Both the position numbers and the translations under genes were made by a program. 64,000 bases of DNA from Planomicrobium sp. CPCC 101079 (GTDB taxonomy: Bacteria; Bacillota; Bacilli; Bacillales_A; Planococcaceae): positions 62,001 through 126,000 of the forward strand of contig NZ_VOHC01000030.1 in assembly GCF_007859275.1 (NCBI RefSeq), in the 5' to 3' direction. The notes beneath the pieces were generated by a model, which was not told the DNA's origin, did no database searches, and worked only from the letters and a program-made list of their open reading frames with translations. Shown here piece after piece: positions 43,771 through 52,366 of the stretch; the stretch's first letter is position 1; every line of letters starts with the position of its first letter.

Positions 43771-45509
43771 TTTGTCTTCAGCACCTTTCTATCCCATAGT
43801 TTACCAAGCACCATAAACAGCAGTCCCCCAAGCAATATCCCAAGCACCAGAACCGTCGAAAAGGCGGTCGAATAGGTGGAATAGCCCGCCTGCTCATAGC
43901 CGAAGATGACAACCCCGACCGTCTCTGTGCCGCTTGACCACAAAAGGCTCGATACCGTCAATTCGGTCAGCGCCATCAAAAACACGAGAAGCGCGCCGCT
44001 TAAAATCCCCGGGAACAACAGCGGCAATAATACTTTTCGCCACCTGGCCAAAGCTCTTGCACCAGAAGTTCTAGCGGCTTCGTCCATCGAGGGATCAATT
44101 TGCAAAAAAGCGGTATAGCTGCCCCTGATTTGCAGCACCATAAACCTTGTGGCATATGCGATGAATAAAATCAGCGCAGTGCCGTAAATGCCCGGATTCC
44201 ATCCTGGAACCGGCTCCATCCACATGAAAATCATGCAAAGCGCGAACACTGTTCCCGGCAGTGCATACGGAATTGTGATAAAGAGCTCCGCTGTCTTTGT
44301 GCTCCATTCCGGAAATTTAAAGCGGAGATACGCGAGAATTGTTCCTAGGACCAAACAAATAACCATTGTCACTATCGCTAACTGTAGGCTATTCGACAAA
44401 GCGGCCAGCGGCTTCATATCGGTGAAAAAAACATATTCGTAATTTTTCAGAGATAGATTTTCTAACGTAAACGGCACGCCGTAAGCGGAAATTAGCGACA
44501 AGGCCCCCATTGCGACAAGCGGCATTAAACTAGTTACAAGCAAGAATATCCATAGCACGCTTTCTAAAAATGCTTGCCGAACAGGTTTTAAGAAAATGCG
44601 CGGGTTCATATCGCCGCGCACCGTTTCAGTAACCCGGCTGCGCCGCAGCAAGAACCATTGAAGCAAAGTGCCAAACAGTGCAATGACACCGAGCATGACG
44701 GATAAAACCGCTGCCCGTGAAAAAGCTTGCGGCCCAAAGCCCACAACTTGTTCGTAAATATATGTGCTAAGAACCCGGATATTTGACGGTGTCCCTAAGA
44801 AGGCTGGAATCCCGAAATTATCCAGATTTGATAAAAAGGCAATCAGCCCGCCGCTTGCTATTCCAGGAAGCGCCAGCGGCAGCACGACTTTTCGAAATGC
44901 CTGCTTTTTCGACAAGCCGGACGTCGCCGCCGCTTCTTCCAAATCACGCGGAATTTTCCGGAACACATTAACCGTGAACAAATAGACGAGCGGATAATGC
45001 GACAGACCGAGCAGCAAGATGATGCCGCCGGTGCTGTAAAGGTTCGGTGCCTGCAGATTTCCTGGCAATAAAGCCAGAAGCGCGGAGACTGGTCCGGATC
45101 CGCCGAAAAATTGGGTCCATGCCAATGTTGTAATATAGGAAGGAATGATGAACGGCAGGAAGATGAACAGTTGCATCGCCCGTTTTCCTCTTATATGCAC
45201 ATACGCTACGATATAGGAAAATGCCACACCTAAGACGAGCGCTAAAACCGTCGAGCCCAGCACAATAACCATTGTGTTCTGGACAGTCGACCATGTCGCC
45301 TGTTCTTTAAGGATTTCCGTGTAATAATCGAAAGTCAATGAACCTTCATCTACAAAACTGAGCCAGACGAGCCGGAGAACCGGCAGCAAAAATAGCAGAA
45401 ACACTGCCAGCAAGCCGAGCCCTTTATAGATGTTTTTGTTTTGAAAAAAAAGAGAGAAAGGGGGCAAACCCTTTCTTCTCTCTTCATCCATTTGCTGTTT
45501 AATGATCAT
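43767..45509 (-). CDS. Fbp-type double permease
   Basis: A 580-residue permease with two tandem BPD_transp_1 modules. EAA loops are visible twice: DLEEAAATSGLSKKQAFRKV near residue 193 and DEAARTSGARALARWRKVLL near 485. About twelve membrane helices. This single-chain double permease is typical of the FbpB/AfuB family. It lies between the ATPase and binding-protein genes. Confidence 0.9.
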   Translation of the reverse strand: MIIKQQMDEERRKGLPPFSLFFQNKNIYKGLGLLAVFLLFLLPVLRLVWLSFVDEGSLTFDYYTEILKEQATWSTVQNTMVIVLGSTVLALVLGVAFSYIVAYVHIRGKRAMQLFIFLPFIIPSYITTLAWTQFFGGSGPVSALLALLPGNLQAPNLYSTGGIILLLGLSHYPLVYLFTVNVFRKIPRDLEEAAATSGLSKKQAFRKVVLPLALPGIASGGLIAFLSNLDNFGIPAFLGTPSNIRVLSTYIYEQVVGFGPQAFSRAAVLSVMLGVIALFGTLLQWFLLRRSRVTETVRGDMNPRIFLKPVRQAFLESVLWIFLLVTSLMPLVAMGALSLISAYGVPFTLENLSLKNYEYVFFTDMKPLAALSNSLQLAIVTMVICLVLGTILAYLRFKFPEWSTKTAELFITIPYALPGTVFALCMIFMWMEPVPGWNPGIYGTALILFIAYATRFMVLQIRGSYTAFLQIDPSMDEAARTSGARALARWRKVLLPLLFPGILSGALLVFLMALTELTVSSLLWSSGTETVGVVIFGYEQAGYSTYSTAFSTVLVLGILLGGLLFMVLGKLWDRKVLKTK

Positions 45510-45545
45510 GGCGTTAGCTCCTTGTAGCCAAATCCGGAGGCGCGG

Positions 45546-46577
45546 TCATTGGCCGAAAATTTCCCCGAATTTTACTTTGTCGTCTTCACGCGTTTTCAAA
45601 AGTTCGCCTGTGTCCGCTTCTAAAACTGTCATTTCATCTAAGGTTTTCAAGCCTTCTGGCGCTTCGATGCCTTCACGGATCGGTGTATACCCCAGCTCCG
45701 ACGCCAACTCCTGGCCCTCTTCAGACAAGATGAAATCGACAAACGCTTTCGCCGCTTCTTCATTATCGGTATTCTCCATGATGCCTACCGGTTCTGTGAT
45801 GACCGGCACGCCTTCTTTCGGATACACCAGTTCAACGGGGCTACCATCGCTTTCCGCCCGTGCAGCCAGGTAATCAACAATCATGCCGTAGTTCTGTTCG
45901 CCCATCGCAACACCTTCAAGTACTGCGCCATTGCCTTGTGTAATGGTGATGTCGTTCGAACGCAGGCTTTCATACAATTCCCATCCCATTCCCTCTTGTT
46001 TTGTCATGACGCCAAGGTTGTATGCCGCAGCGCCAGAGTAAAGCGGGCTCGGCATGGCCGACTGGCCTTTTGTTGCATCGTCAGTCAACACTGCCCAGCT
46101 GTCTGGAAGCTCTTTAACGTTTTTCGTGTTAACCACAAGGCCCGTTGCCATAACTTTTGTTCCTGTATAAGCACCGTCCGGATCCACGAAAGCTTCATCG
46201 ATCGCTTCAGCTTCCGGCGACTTGTATCCCATCAACAAGTCTTCTTCTTTAAAGTTCTCAAACGTTACTGAATCCGCCACCAACAAGACATCCGCCTGGA
46301 TATCGCCCGCCTGGTTTTCCGCCTGGATTTTCGAAACGACTTCTTCAGTGCCGGAACGGAACGTATTCACTTTCACATCCGGATTTTTTTCAACAAACGC
46401 GTTAACAAGCGCCTGCGCATCTGCGTCCGGCTGAGAAGTATAAAAATCAAGAGAACCGGCAACCGCCGAACCGCTTACTGCCTCTGCGCTATTGCCCACT
46501 TCTTCTTGCCCGCTTCCACACGCTGCTAAAAGCGCGGTCATCGTAAGAATTCCAACGCCTGAAAAAATCTTGTTCAT
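45546..46577 (-). CDS. ABC transporter substrate-binding lipoprotein, FbpA/PhnS-like
   Basis: A 343-residue class II binding lipoprotein with signal ending LLAACGSG. Core signatures are GSLDFYTSQPDADAQALVNA near residue 41 and the end-domain stretch AAKAFVDFILSEEGQELASE. The paired tyrosines that bind iron in FbpA are not evident in the usual place, so iron is not certain; phosphonate or another anion is possible. PhoP-like direct repeats upstream favour a phosphorus compound, which is inference. Confidence 0.85.
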   Translation of the reverse strand: MNKIFSGVGILTMTALLAACGSGQEEVGNSAEAVSGSAVAGSLDFYTSQPDADAQALVNAFVEKNPDVKVNTFRSGTEEVVSKIQAENQAGDIQADVLLVADSVTFENFKEEDLLMGYKSPEAEAIDEAFVDPDGAYTGTKVMATGLVVNTKNVKELPDSWAVLTDDATKGQSAMPSPLYSGAAAYNLGVMTKQEGMGWELYESLRSNDITITQGNGAVLEGVAMGEQNYGMIVDYLAARAESDGSPVELVYPKEGVPVITEPVGIMENTDNEEAAKAFVDFILSEEGQELASELGYTPIREGIEAPEGLKTLDEMTVLEADTGELLKTREDDKVKFGEIFGQ

Positions 46578-46607
46578 GTAATTTCCTCCTCTTATATTCC
46601 TGGTTTA

Positions 46608-46649
46608 CTGTAATTCCAGTGTAAACTTCGATTGTGTAGGTATTGTTAA
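46608..46649 (-). promoter_or_regulatory. PhoP-box-like repeats upstream of the fbp-type operon
   Basis: Read on the minus strand, TTAACA (46644-46649), TACACA (46633-46638), TTTACA (46620-46625) and TTACAG (46608-46613) are four hexamers resembling the Bacillus PhoP consensus TT(A/C/T)ACA, with spacers of 5, 7 and 6 bases. They lie 31-72 bases upstream of the ATG. Confidence 0.4.
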
Positions 46650-46755
46650 GGAAACATTAAGAAGTGTGAGGATTGTGCAAAGAATAATACATTTTTGCTA
46701 TTCCGCAAAACTGCTGTGCATCGTCTGAAGATGAAAAAGCTGCCTTTAACCAATT

Positions 46756-46792
46756 AAAAAACCGCACTACCTGGATTGCTCCAAGCGTGCGG
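46756..46792 (-). terminator. Intrinsic terminator after the DUF1697 gene
   Basis: CCGCAC (46762-46767) pairs with GTGCGG (46787-46792), followed on the minus strand by a T run at 46756-46761. Confidence 0.75.
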
Positions 46793-46801
46793 CATTGCCT
46801 T

Positions 46802-47341
46802 CTATTCGGTTTTCATCATCCCATAGAGCTTGCGTACAGTATTGACGTTCCGGATAGTAACAAGTTTATAAAGAGGGGTGCCGATGATCTTTGACATTCC
46901 GCTCCTCGTGACTTTTTCCCGGTCCACTGACCAGAGAATGGCACCCGGAACATAGTGAACGGCATCGATTTCCGGTTTGATGAACAACTTTTCCATCACG
47001 GATTCCGAGTCAACTTCTTCCCACAGAAACAGGACATCACTTTTCATCGCGGTATCGTTGGTCCACTTCACAGGTATTGATTCCGCAATCTTTGAGAACT
47101 CATCAAAGTTGTAGACCAGCACTTTGATCTGTAAAGCGAAATGCGCGAAAATCGCCGACTCCAAAATGGTTGTTATGTCATTTTTCGTGCGGCTGGCATC
47201 GGTGAAGATGATGTTGCCGGAATTGATGTACGTTTTGACCGCAGACATGCCCGCTTCTTCAAACACTCGCTTCAGCGTTTTCATGTCTATTTTGTTGTTT
47301 CCGCCGACGTTGATGCCCCGCAGCAATGCAACATAAACCAC
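46802..47341 (-). CDS. DUF1697 family protein
   Basis: A 179-residue protein with the family opening YVALLRGINVGGNNKIDMKT and the segment TYINSGNIIF. It is soluble and of unknown function. It begins at GTG with AAGGAGGGG about six bases upstream and is monocistronic. Confidence 0.87.
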   Translation of the reverse strand: MVYVALLRGINVGGNNKIDMKTLKRVFEEAGMSAVKTYINSGNIIFTDASRTKNDITTILESAIFAHFALQIKVLVYNFDEFSKIAESIPVKWTNDTAMKSDVLFLWEEVDSESVMEKLFIKPEIDAVHYVPGAILWSVDREKVTRSGMSKIIGTPLYKLVTIRNVNTVRKLYGMMKTE

Positions 47342-47578
47342 AAAATCCCCTCCTTTTTCAACAGCTGGTTTTCATATCTCAACCAGACACAAAATAGACA
47401 CTTACGAGCAAAGCATCCACTTTGCTATAGTAGCCTCTAGACCCAACTGACTACCGCCTTTAGTTTGAGTTTACACCTCTTCTATCGGTTCGCAACAGTG
47501 TATTTCATAGCACTTACCTGTAGGTTGATTTCGTGTATAAACAAGGTCGAGTATACGTATTTTGAAAGGAAGAAAAAC

Positions 47579-48109
47579 ATGCACCAAGAAAAAAGACTGC
47601 CGCAAAACGGCAAAGAGGGCTTCCTGTATGGCGCCATCATCTGTACATTGACCGTTATACTGATGGTATCATTCAATGCCATTTACTTTGCCGGCACATT
47701 CAACAAAGAAATAGCGTTTGCCATTTTGAAAATCATACCGCTTGCTTGGGTGATTGTTATGGTCCTTGAACCGGTTGTAATCGGCCGCATTGCAGAAGCA
47801 TTGACCGCAAAATTCACTGAGCCGACAGACAGCTTCAACTCCAAAGTCCTGTTCCGCATCCTCTTTACGGTTCTAGGAATGTCGATTGTTATGACATTTA
47901 TCGGCGATGTCATCAGCAACGGCTTCCATGCTGAAATCTTTGGCAACTGGCTGCGCAATTGGCCGCGGAATTTCGTAATTGCCTTGATTGCCGAAAGTAT
48001 TGTCATTCAGCCGCTCGCCCGTTTTGCAATGGTAAAACTGCACGAAGCACAAGAGAAAAAAACAACTCCCGCAGCTAACACTCAAATACATGGTCAAAAC
48101 AGTCTTTGA
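47579..48109 (+). CDS. DUF2798 family membrane protein
   Basis: A 176-residue protein with four hydrophobic segments in two DUF2798 repeats ([18 protein letters not shown] near residue 17; [20 protein letters not shown] near 95). I start it at ATG 47579 with AAAGGAAG about eight bases upstream; the long upstream extension is unsupported. Its last six codons overlap the start of an SDR remnant in another frame, so its C-terminus may have been altered by that junction. Confidence 0.8.
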   Translation: MHQEKRLPQNGKEGFLYGAIICTLTVILMVSFNAIYFAGTFNKEIAFAILKIIPLAWVIVMVLEPVVIGRIAEALTAKFTEPTDSFNSKVLFRILFTVLGMSIVMTFIGDVISNGFHAEIFGNWLRNWPRNFVIALIAESIVIQPLARFAMVKLHEAQEKKTTPAANTQIHGQNSL

Positions 48110-48257
48110 AGCCAATGCAGCAATCGGTATTCCACAGAAGCGCCTTGGCATTCCCGAAGAAGTTGCTGAAATCATCGCATTCTTATTGACGCCTAAAGCC
48201 CAATACATCAATGGCGAAGTGATTGGGATTGATGGCGGATTTACAAACAACAAGTAA
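48090..48257 (+). pseudogene. C-terminal remnant of a short-chain dehydrogenase/reductase gene
   Basis: The frame from 48090 to the TAA at 48255-48257 encodes 55 residues ending [20 protein letters not shown], preceded by [18 protein letters not shown]. This is the conserved C-terminal end of classical SDR enzymes. The Rossmann core and catalytic YxxxK are absent, and the upstream DNA belongs to the DUF2798 gene. A terminator follows, as at a normal gene end. I read it as the surviving 3' end of a deleted gene. Confidence 0.7.
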
Positions 48258-48273
48258 ATTAAAAGAGCGTTAC

Positions 48274-48307
48274 AAGCAAACCCCTTCTTTCGGCGGTTTG
48301 CTTTTTT
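48274..48307 (+). terminator. Intrinsic terminator after the SDR remnant
   Basis: AAGCAAACC (48274-48282) pairs with GGTTTGCTT (48295-48303), then T residues on the plus strand. Confidence 0.82.
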
Positions 48308-48397
48308 GGTGTACTCGCTCATTTTCTTGTCGCCGATTCTCCCCTTCCACATATGGTATTATTACCAAAGCAGATATTCATTAAGGAGCTTCTTATT

Positions 48398-50080
48398 ATG
48401 ATTCAATTCGATAGAACCGATATCCAGAAACAGCTCAATCAGCCAAGCAATGCGTTGAACTTAAAAGCGACCATGATTTTATTGATCGGATCGTTGATTT
48501 TGGCTATCGTCCTTGTGATGGGGGTTTTTCTCGATTACTTTATGACAGATACTTTGGAAACCCAATTAGGTGAGCGGGCTTTGAGTGTAGCGGAGAGCAT
48601 AGCGCTCAATCCAGCCATTGCCCAGGCATTTTCGGAAGATGATCCGGCGGCCATTATCCAGCCGCTCATTTCGCCAATTCAGCAGTCAATTGACGCTGAA
48701 TTTATCGTAGTCGGCAATATGGACGAAATCCGCTATTCGCATCCGAATCTGGAACAGATTGGCCGAAAGATGGTCGGTGAAGACAACGAACGGGCGCTTC
48801 TAAAAGGCGAAACCTACCTTTCCAAAGCGACCGGTTCGCTCGGCAGCTCTCTGCGAGCCAAAGTGCCGATCTACTCGGAAAACAAAATCATCGGCGTTGT
48901 CTCTGTCGGTTTTCTGGCGGATGACATCCAAACGCTGATCAGCAACTACAACAAAGAATTGTGGCTGATGCTGCTGGCGATTGGATTGGTCGCGGCCATA
49001 GCAGCCATCGGCATTGCATCCTACCTCAAGCACAAGCTGCACGGTCTGGAGCCTGAAGAAATCTCGCGGCTGTTGCTTCAAAAAGAAACGATTTTGCAAT
49101 CGACCCACGAAGGTATCATCGCGGTCAATTCCAAAGGACAAATCACCCTCCTTAATCACATGGCGCAGCAATTGCTGTTCGGCAGGGATGTCTCGGCTGA
49201 CAAATTGATTGGAGAACCCATCAGCCAAGTCTTGCCCACTTCCGATCTGCCTGAAATTCTTGCCACTCAAAAAAGCCATTACGATAAGGAACGCCGATAT
49301 GGCAGCCATGCTGTTTATGTCAATTCGGGCCCGATCTTCTACGAAAACACATTGGTTGGCGCAGTTTCAACTTTCCGGAACAAAACCGAAATTGATCAGC
49401 TGACCAAGGAATTATCCCAAGTAAAACAATATGCTAACGCGCTGCGGGCACAGACACATGAATTTTCAAATAAGCTATATACCATCTCCGGGCTTGTTCA
49501 TCTGAACAAAAAACAAGAAGTGCTTGAGTTTATCCGCATGGAAAATGACATTCAGCAGGAATGGATCCGGCAATTGATCGGCAAAGTTTCAGATCCATTG
49601 ATCAGCGGCATTTTGCTGGGCAAACTCAATCAGGCAAGCGAACAACAAGTCCAACTGGCCATCGATCCAGACAGCCGCCTTAAAACGCCGTTGAGTGATT
49701 TGCAGAAAGATGCCCTCCTTGCGGCAATCGGCAACTTGATTGACAATGCACTCGACGCCGTGAAAGAAAAACCGGCCGAGAACCGGTGCATTTCGTTGTA
49801 TTTCACTGATGTCGGCACCGATATTTTGTTGGAAATTGACGATTCAGGACCTGGTATTCCAAGTGAATCCGAAAGCAGAATGTTTGATGAAGGCTTCTCA
49901 TCAAAAACCGGAAGAGACCGGGGCTATGGCTTGAGCACCACGAAGCGCTTGGCCGAGCTTGCCGGCGGTGAACTGCATGCAGAAGAAAGCGATCTTGGCG
50001 GTGCCTGCTTTATTGTGTCATTACCGAAAAGGAGTAGAGAAGATGAACGAGAAATTGCACGTTTTGATCATAGAAGATGA
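48398..50080 (+). CDS. CitA/DcuS-type sensor histidine kinase
   Basis: A 560-residue kinase for C4-dicarboxylate or citrate sensing: membrane helix (about 24-47), extracellular sCache/PAS domain (48-185), second helix (187-208), cytoplasmic PAS (about 225-330), then HEFSNKLYTISGLVH (H box of the CitA/DcuS class) and ATP-binding region with DSGPGIPSESE and GYGLSTTKRLAELAGGEL. I start it at ATG 48398 with AAGGAGC upstream. It overlaps the regulator gene by 38 bases. The CitM-type transporter downstream suggests citrate. Confidence 0.9.
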   Translation: MIQFDRTDIQKQLNQPSNALNLKATMILLIGSLILAIVLVMGVFLDYFMTDTLETQLGERALSVAESIALNPAIAQAFSEDDPAAIIQPLISPIQQSIDAEFIVVGNMDEIRYSHPNLEQIGRKMVGEDNERALLKGETYLSKATGSLGSSLRAKVPIYSENKIIGVVSVGFLADDIQTLISNYNKELWLMLLAIGLVAAIAAIGIASYLKHKLHGLEPEEISRLLLQKETILQSTHEGIIAVNSKGQITLLNHMAQQLLFGRDVSADKLIGEPISQVLPTSDLPEILATQKSHYDKERRYGSHAVYVNSGPIFYENTLVGAVSTFRNKTEIDQLTKELSQVKQYANALRAQTHEFSNKLYTISGLVHLNKKQEVLEFIRMENDIQQEWIRQLIGKVSDPLISGILLGKLNQASEQQVQLAIDPDSRLKTPLSDLQKDALLAAIGNLIDNALDAVKEKPAENRCISLYFTDVGTDILLEIDDSGPGIPSESESRMFDEGFSSKTGRDRGYGLSTTKRLAELAGGELHAEESDLGGACFIVSLPKRSREDEREIARFDHRR

Positions 50081-50756
50081 TTTCCGTGTCGCGGAGATTA
50101 ACCGCCAATTGGTTGAACAAGTTGAGGGCTATCAAGTGGCTGCTGTTGCAAAAACAGGAGATGAAGCCATGGAATTTTTGAATAGCGGCGGCCGGTTGCC
50201 GGATTTGATTTTGCTGGATGTTTTTATTCCGGACCGCAGAGGACTTGAACTGTTTTGGGAAATCCGTAATTCATTTCACCAGATTGGCATCATCATGCTG
50301 TCGGCCGCAAAAGAAACGTCCACTGTCGAGGAAGTGCTGCACGGCGGCATTTACGATTACCTTGTGAAACCGGTCGATTTTGAGCGTTTCGAAAAGGCCT
50401 TGATTCGTTACCGTGAGCAAAAATTCATGCTTGCTTCAAGCCAGGAACTGGAACAGGCGGATATCGACCGCTTGATCGGCATGCAGCCCGCTTTCCCACT
50501 TTCAGCGCCTCCCCATCCGGATGGCTCGTTGCCTAAAGGCATCGACCAATTGACCTTGCTCGGTGTGTTGAACATTTTAAAAGAGTCAGAGCCAGATGGC
50601 GTCAATGCTATGGAAACCGGCAAAGCGGTCGGCGTTAGCCGCTCCACTGCCCGCCGCTACCTCGAACACTTGGTTTCCATCGGCGAGGCAAAACCCCAAT
50701 TGAATTACGGAGAAATCGGCCGTCCTGAAAGACGTTACATTCCGTGGACAAAATGA
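50043..50756 (+). CDS. CitB/DcuR-type response regulator
   Basis: A 237-residue regulator: receiver domain (VLIIEDDFRVAEINRQLVEQ, phospho-Asp in LILLDVFIPD, Lys in YLVKPVDFE) and a C-terminal helix-turn-helix (VNAMETGKAVGVSRSTARRY) of the CitB/CitT/MalR class. AAAAGGAG lies about eight bases before ATG 50043. It probably activates the CitMHS gene through the palindrome at 50861-50894. Confidence 0.9.
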   Translation: MNEKLHVLIIEDDFRVAEINRQLVEQVEGYQVAAVAKTGDEAMEFLNSGGRLPDLILLDVFIPDRRGLELFWEIRNSFHQIGIIMLSAAKETSTVEEVLHGGIYDYLVKPVDFERFEKALIRYREQKFMLASSQELEQADIDRLIGMQPAFPLSAPPHPDGSLPKGIDQLTLLGVLNILKESEPDGVNAMETGKAVGVSRSTARRYLEHLVSIGEAKPQLNYGEIGRPERRYIPWTK

Positions 50757-50860
50757 ACAAAACACCCAGAACGATCATTAGTTTTCTTAGTTGAATAATC
50801 TTATTTTTCAAATCCCTCTGTGATAAGTTAAATTCTATAACTTTGAAACAAAGGGATTTT

Positions 50861-50894
50861 AAAATGAAAACTCTTTTGTATGCGTTTTCATTTT
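50861..50894. promoter_or_regulatory. Inverted repeat upstream of the CitM gene
   Basis: Perfect 11-bp arms AAAATGAAAAC and GTTTTCATTTT flank a 12-base spacer and end 38 bases before the ATG. The position suits an operator of the adjacent CitT-like regulator. No T tract follows that would make it a terminator. Confidence 0.55.
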
Positions 50895-50932
50895 TCCCTT
50901 GACTTAATTTTTATTTAAAGGGAGGAACTTCT

Positions 50933-52255
50933 ATGTTAAGCATCATTGGTTTAATGACCATTGTAGTCATCGTCGCTTTGCTTATCAGCAACAAGATCAC
51001 ACCGATTATTGCACTTGTTCTTGTGCCGATCGCTGCAGCCTTTGCAGCAGGTTTTAACTTTTCCGAAATCGGCGGCTTTTTCAACAGCGGCATCGAGTCC
51101 GTTATGAGTGTTGTTATCATGTTCATCTTTGCCATCTTGTTTTTCGGCATCATGCAGGATGTCGGCTTGTTTGATCCTTTGATCAATAAAATGATTGCGG
51201 TTTCACGCGGCAATGTCATCGCGGTGGCTATCGGAACCGTATTGATCGCTGCTGTCGCGCAACTTGACGGCTCCGGCGCCTCTACATTCCTGATCACGAT
51301 TCCCGCTTTGCTGCCGCTTTACAAACGGTTGAAAATGAATCCTTATTTGCTGTTGTTACTGGTCGGAACTTCTGCAAGCATCATGAACATGCTGCCATGG
51401 GGCGGGCCGCTTGGACGGACTGCGGCCGTTCTTGGCGTCGATGTCACAGAGCTGTGGCGTCCGCTTATCAAAATCCAGGTGATCGGACTCGTGCTGCTGG
51501 TTGGGCTTGCAATCTTGCTGGCAATCCGCGAAAAGCGCATAATCGCCAAACGCGGTGATTTCAATGAAGAACTTTTCGAAGAAGCCGCTCCACGGGCAAA
51601 AGATGCTCAAGACGAGGCATCATTAAAAGCCGCAGCTCTGCGCCGTCCAAAATTGCTGTGGGCTAACACGATTTTGGCGCTAGCCGTAATCGGCGTGCTT
51701 GTCTGGGGCATCATTCCTGCAGGATTTGCCTTCATGATCGGAGTCAGCCTTGCCTTGCCATTGAATTACCCGAATATGAAAGATCAAATGGACCGGATCA
51801 AAGATCACGCGCCGAACGCCTTGCTTATGGCGGCTATCATCTTGGCAGCAGGTTCGTTCCTTGGAATCCTAAACGGCACCTTGATGCTCGATTCAATCGC
51901 CAACGATTTGGTCAAAATCTTACCAGCTTTTGTTGTTCCTTATCTTCACATCATTATCGGATTCTTCGGTGTGCCGTTTGATTTACTGCTCAGTACAGAT
52001 GCCTATTATTTCGCCCTGTTCCCAATCGTCGAACAAGTCGTGACCGGATTTGGCGTTTCGTCTTTATCCGTCGCCTACACGATGATCATCGGGAATATCA
52101 TCGGTACATTCATCAGCCCATTCTCGCCAGCCCTTTGGCTTGCACTAGGTTTGGCCGGCCTTGAAATGGGCCGCCACATCCGCTACTCGCTTGCGATCAT
52201 GTGGACATTCAGTATTGTACTGCTTGGCATTTCTCTCTTAATAGGAATCGCCTAA
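50933..52255 (+). CDS. citM: CitMHS family citrate/metal:H+ symporter
   Basis: A 440-residue transporter with about twelve helices that takes up citrate complexed with a divalent metal. AQLDGSGASTFLITIPALLP near residue 105 and MLPWGGPLGRTAAVLGVD near 155 are family landmarks, as is the DAYYFALFPIVEQV segment. GGAGG precedes the ATG. The upstream two-component genes and operator suggest induction by citrate. The metal preference cannot be read from sequence. Confidence 0.9.
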   Translation: MLSIIGLMTIVVIVALLISNKITPIIALVLVPIAAAFAAGFNFSEIGGFFNSGIESVMSVVIMFIFAILFFGIMQDVGLFDPLINKMIAVSRGNVIAVAIGTVLIAAVAQLDGSGASTFLITIPALLPLYKRLKMNPYLLLLLVGTSASIMNMLPWGGPLGRTAAVLGVDVTELWRPLIKIQVIGLVLLVGLAILLAIREKRIIAKRGDFNEELFEEAAPRAKDAQDEASLKAAALRRPKLLWANTILALAVIGVLVWGIIPAGFAFMIGVSLALPLNYPNMKDQMDRIKDHAPNALLMAAIILAAGSFLGILNGTLMLDSIANDLVKILPAFVVPYLHIIIGFFGVPFDLLLSTDAYYFALFPIVEQVVTGFGVSSLSVAYTMIIGNIIGTFISPFSPALWLALGLAGLEMGRHIRYSLAIMWTFSIVLLGISLLIGIA

Positions 52256-52257
52256 GC

Positions 52258-52302
52258 AACAACCCCCGTTCCGGTTTAGTGCCGGAACGGGGGTTGTTTT
52301 GT
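52258..52302. terminator. Strong intrinsic terminator after citM
   Basis: A perfect 17-bp GC-rich stem (AACAACCCCCGTTCCGG at 52258-52274 with complement at 52282-52298) is followed by TTTTG on the plus strand. Confidence 0.88.
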
Positions 52303-52366
52303 TTGTTATGCTATATGATTAGTCCGGCGGATTTAGAACTGCAAGACCTGCACCCGCCTCCCTGCT

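Noticed and set aside
47465..47578. 38-codon upstream extension of the DUF2798 protein
   Set aside because: No ribosome-binding site precedes it. The ATG at 47579 has AAAGGAAG upstream and begins the family-like sequence.
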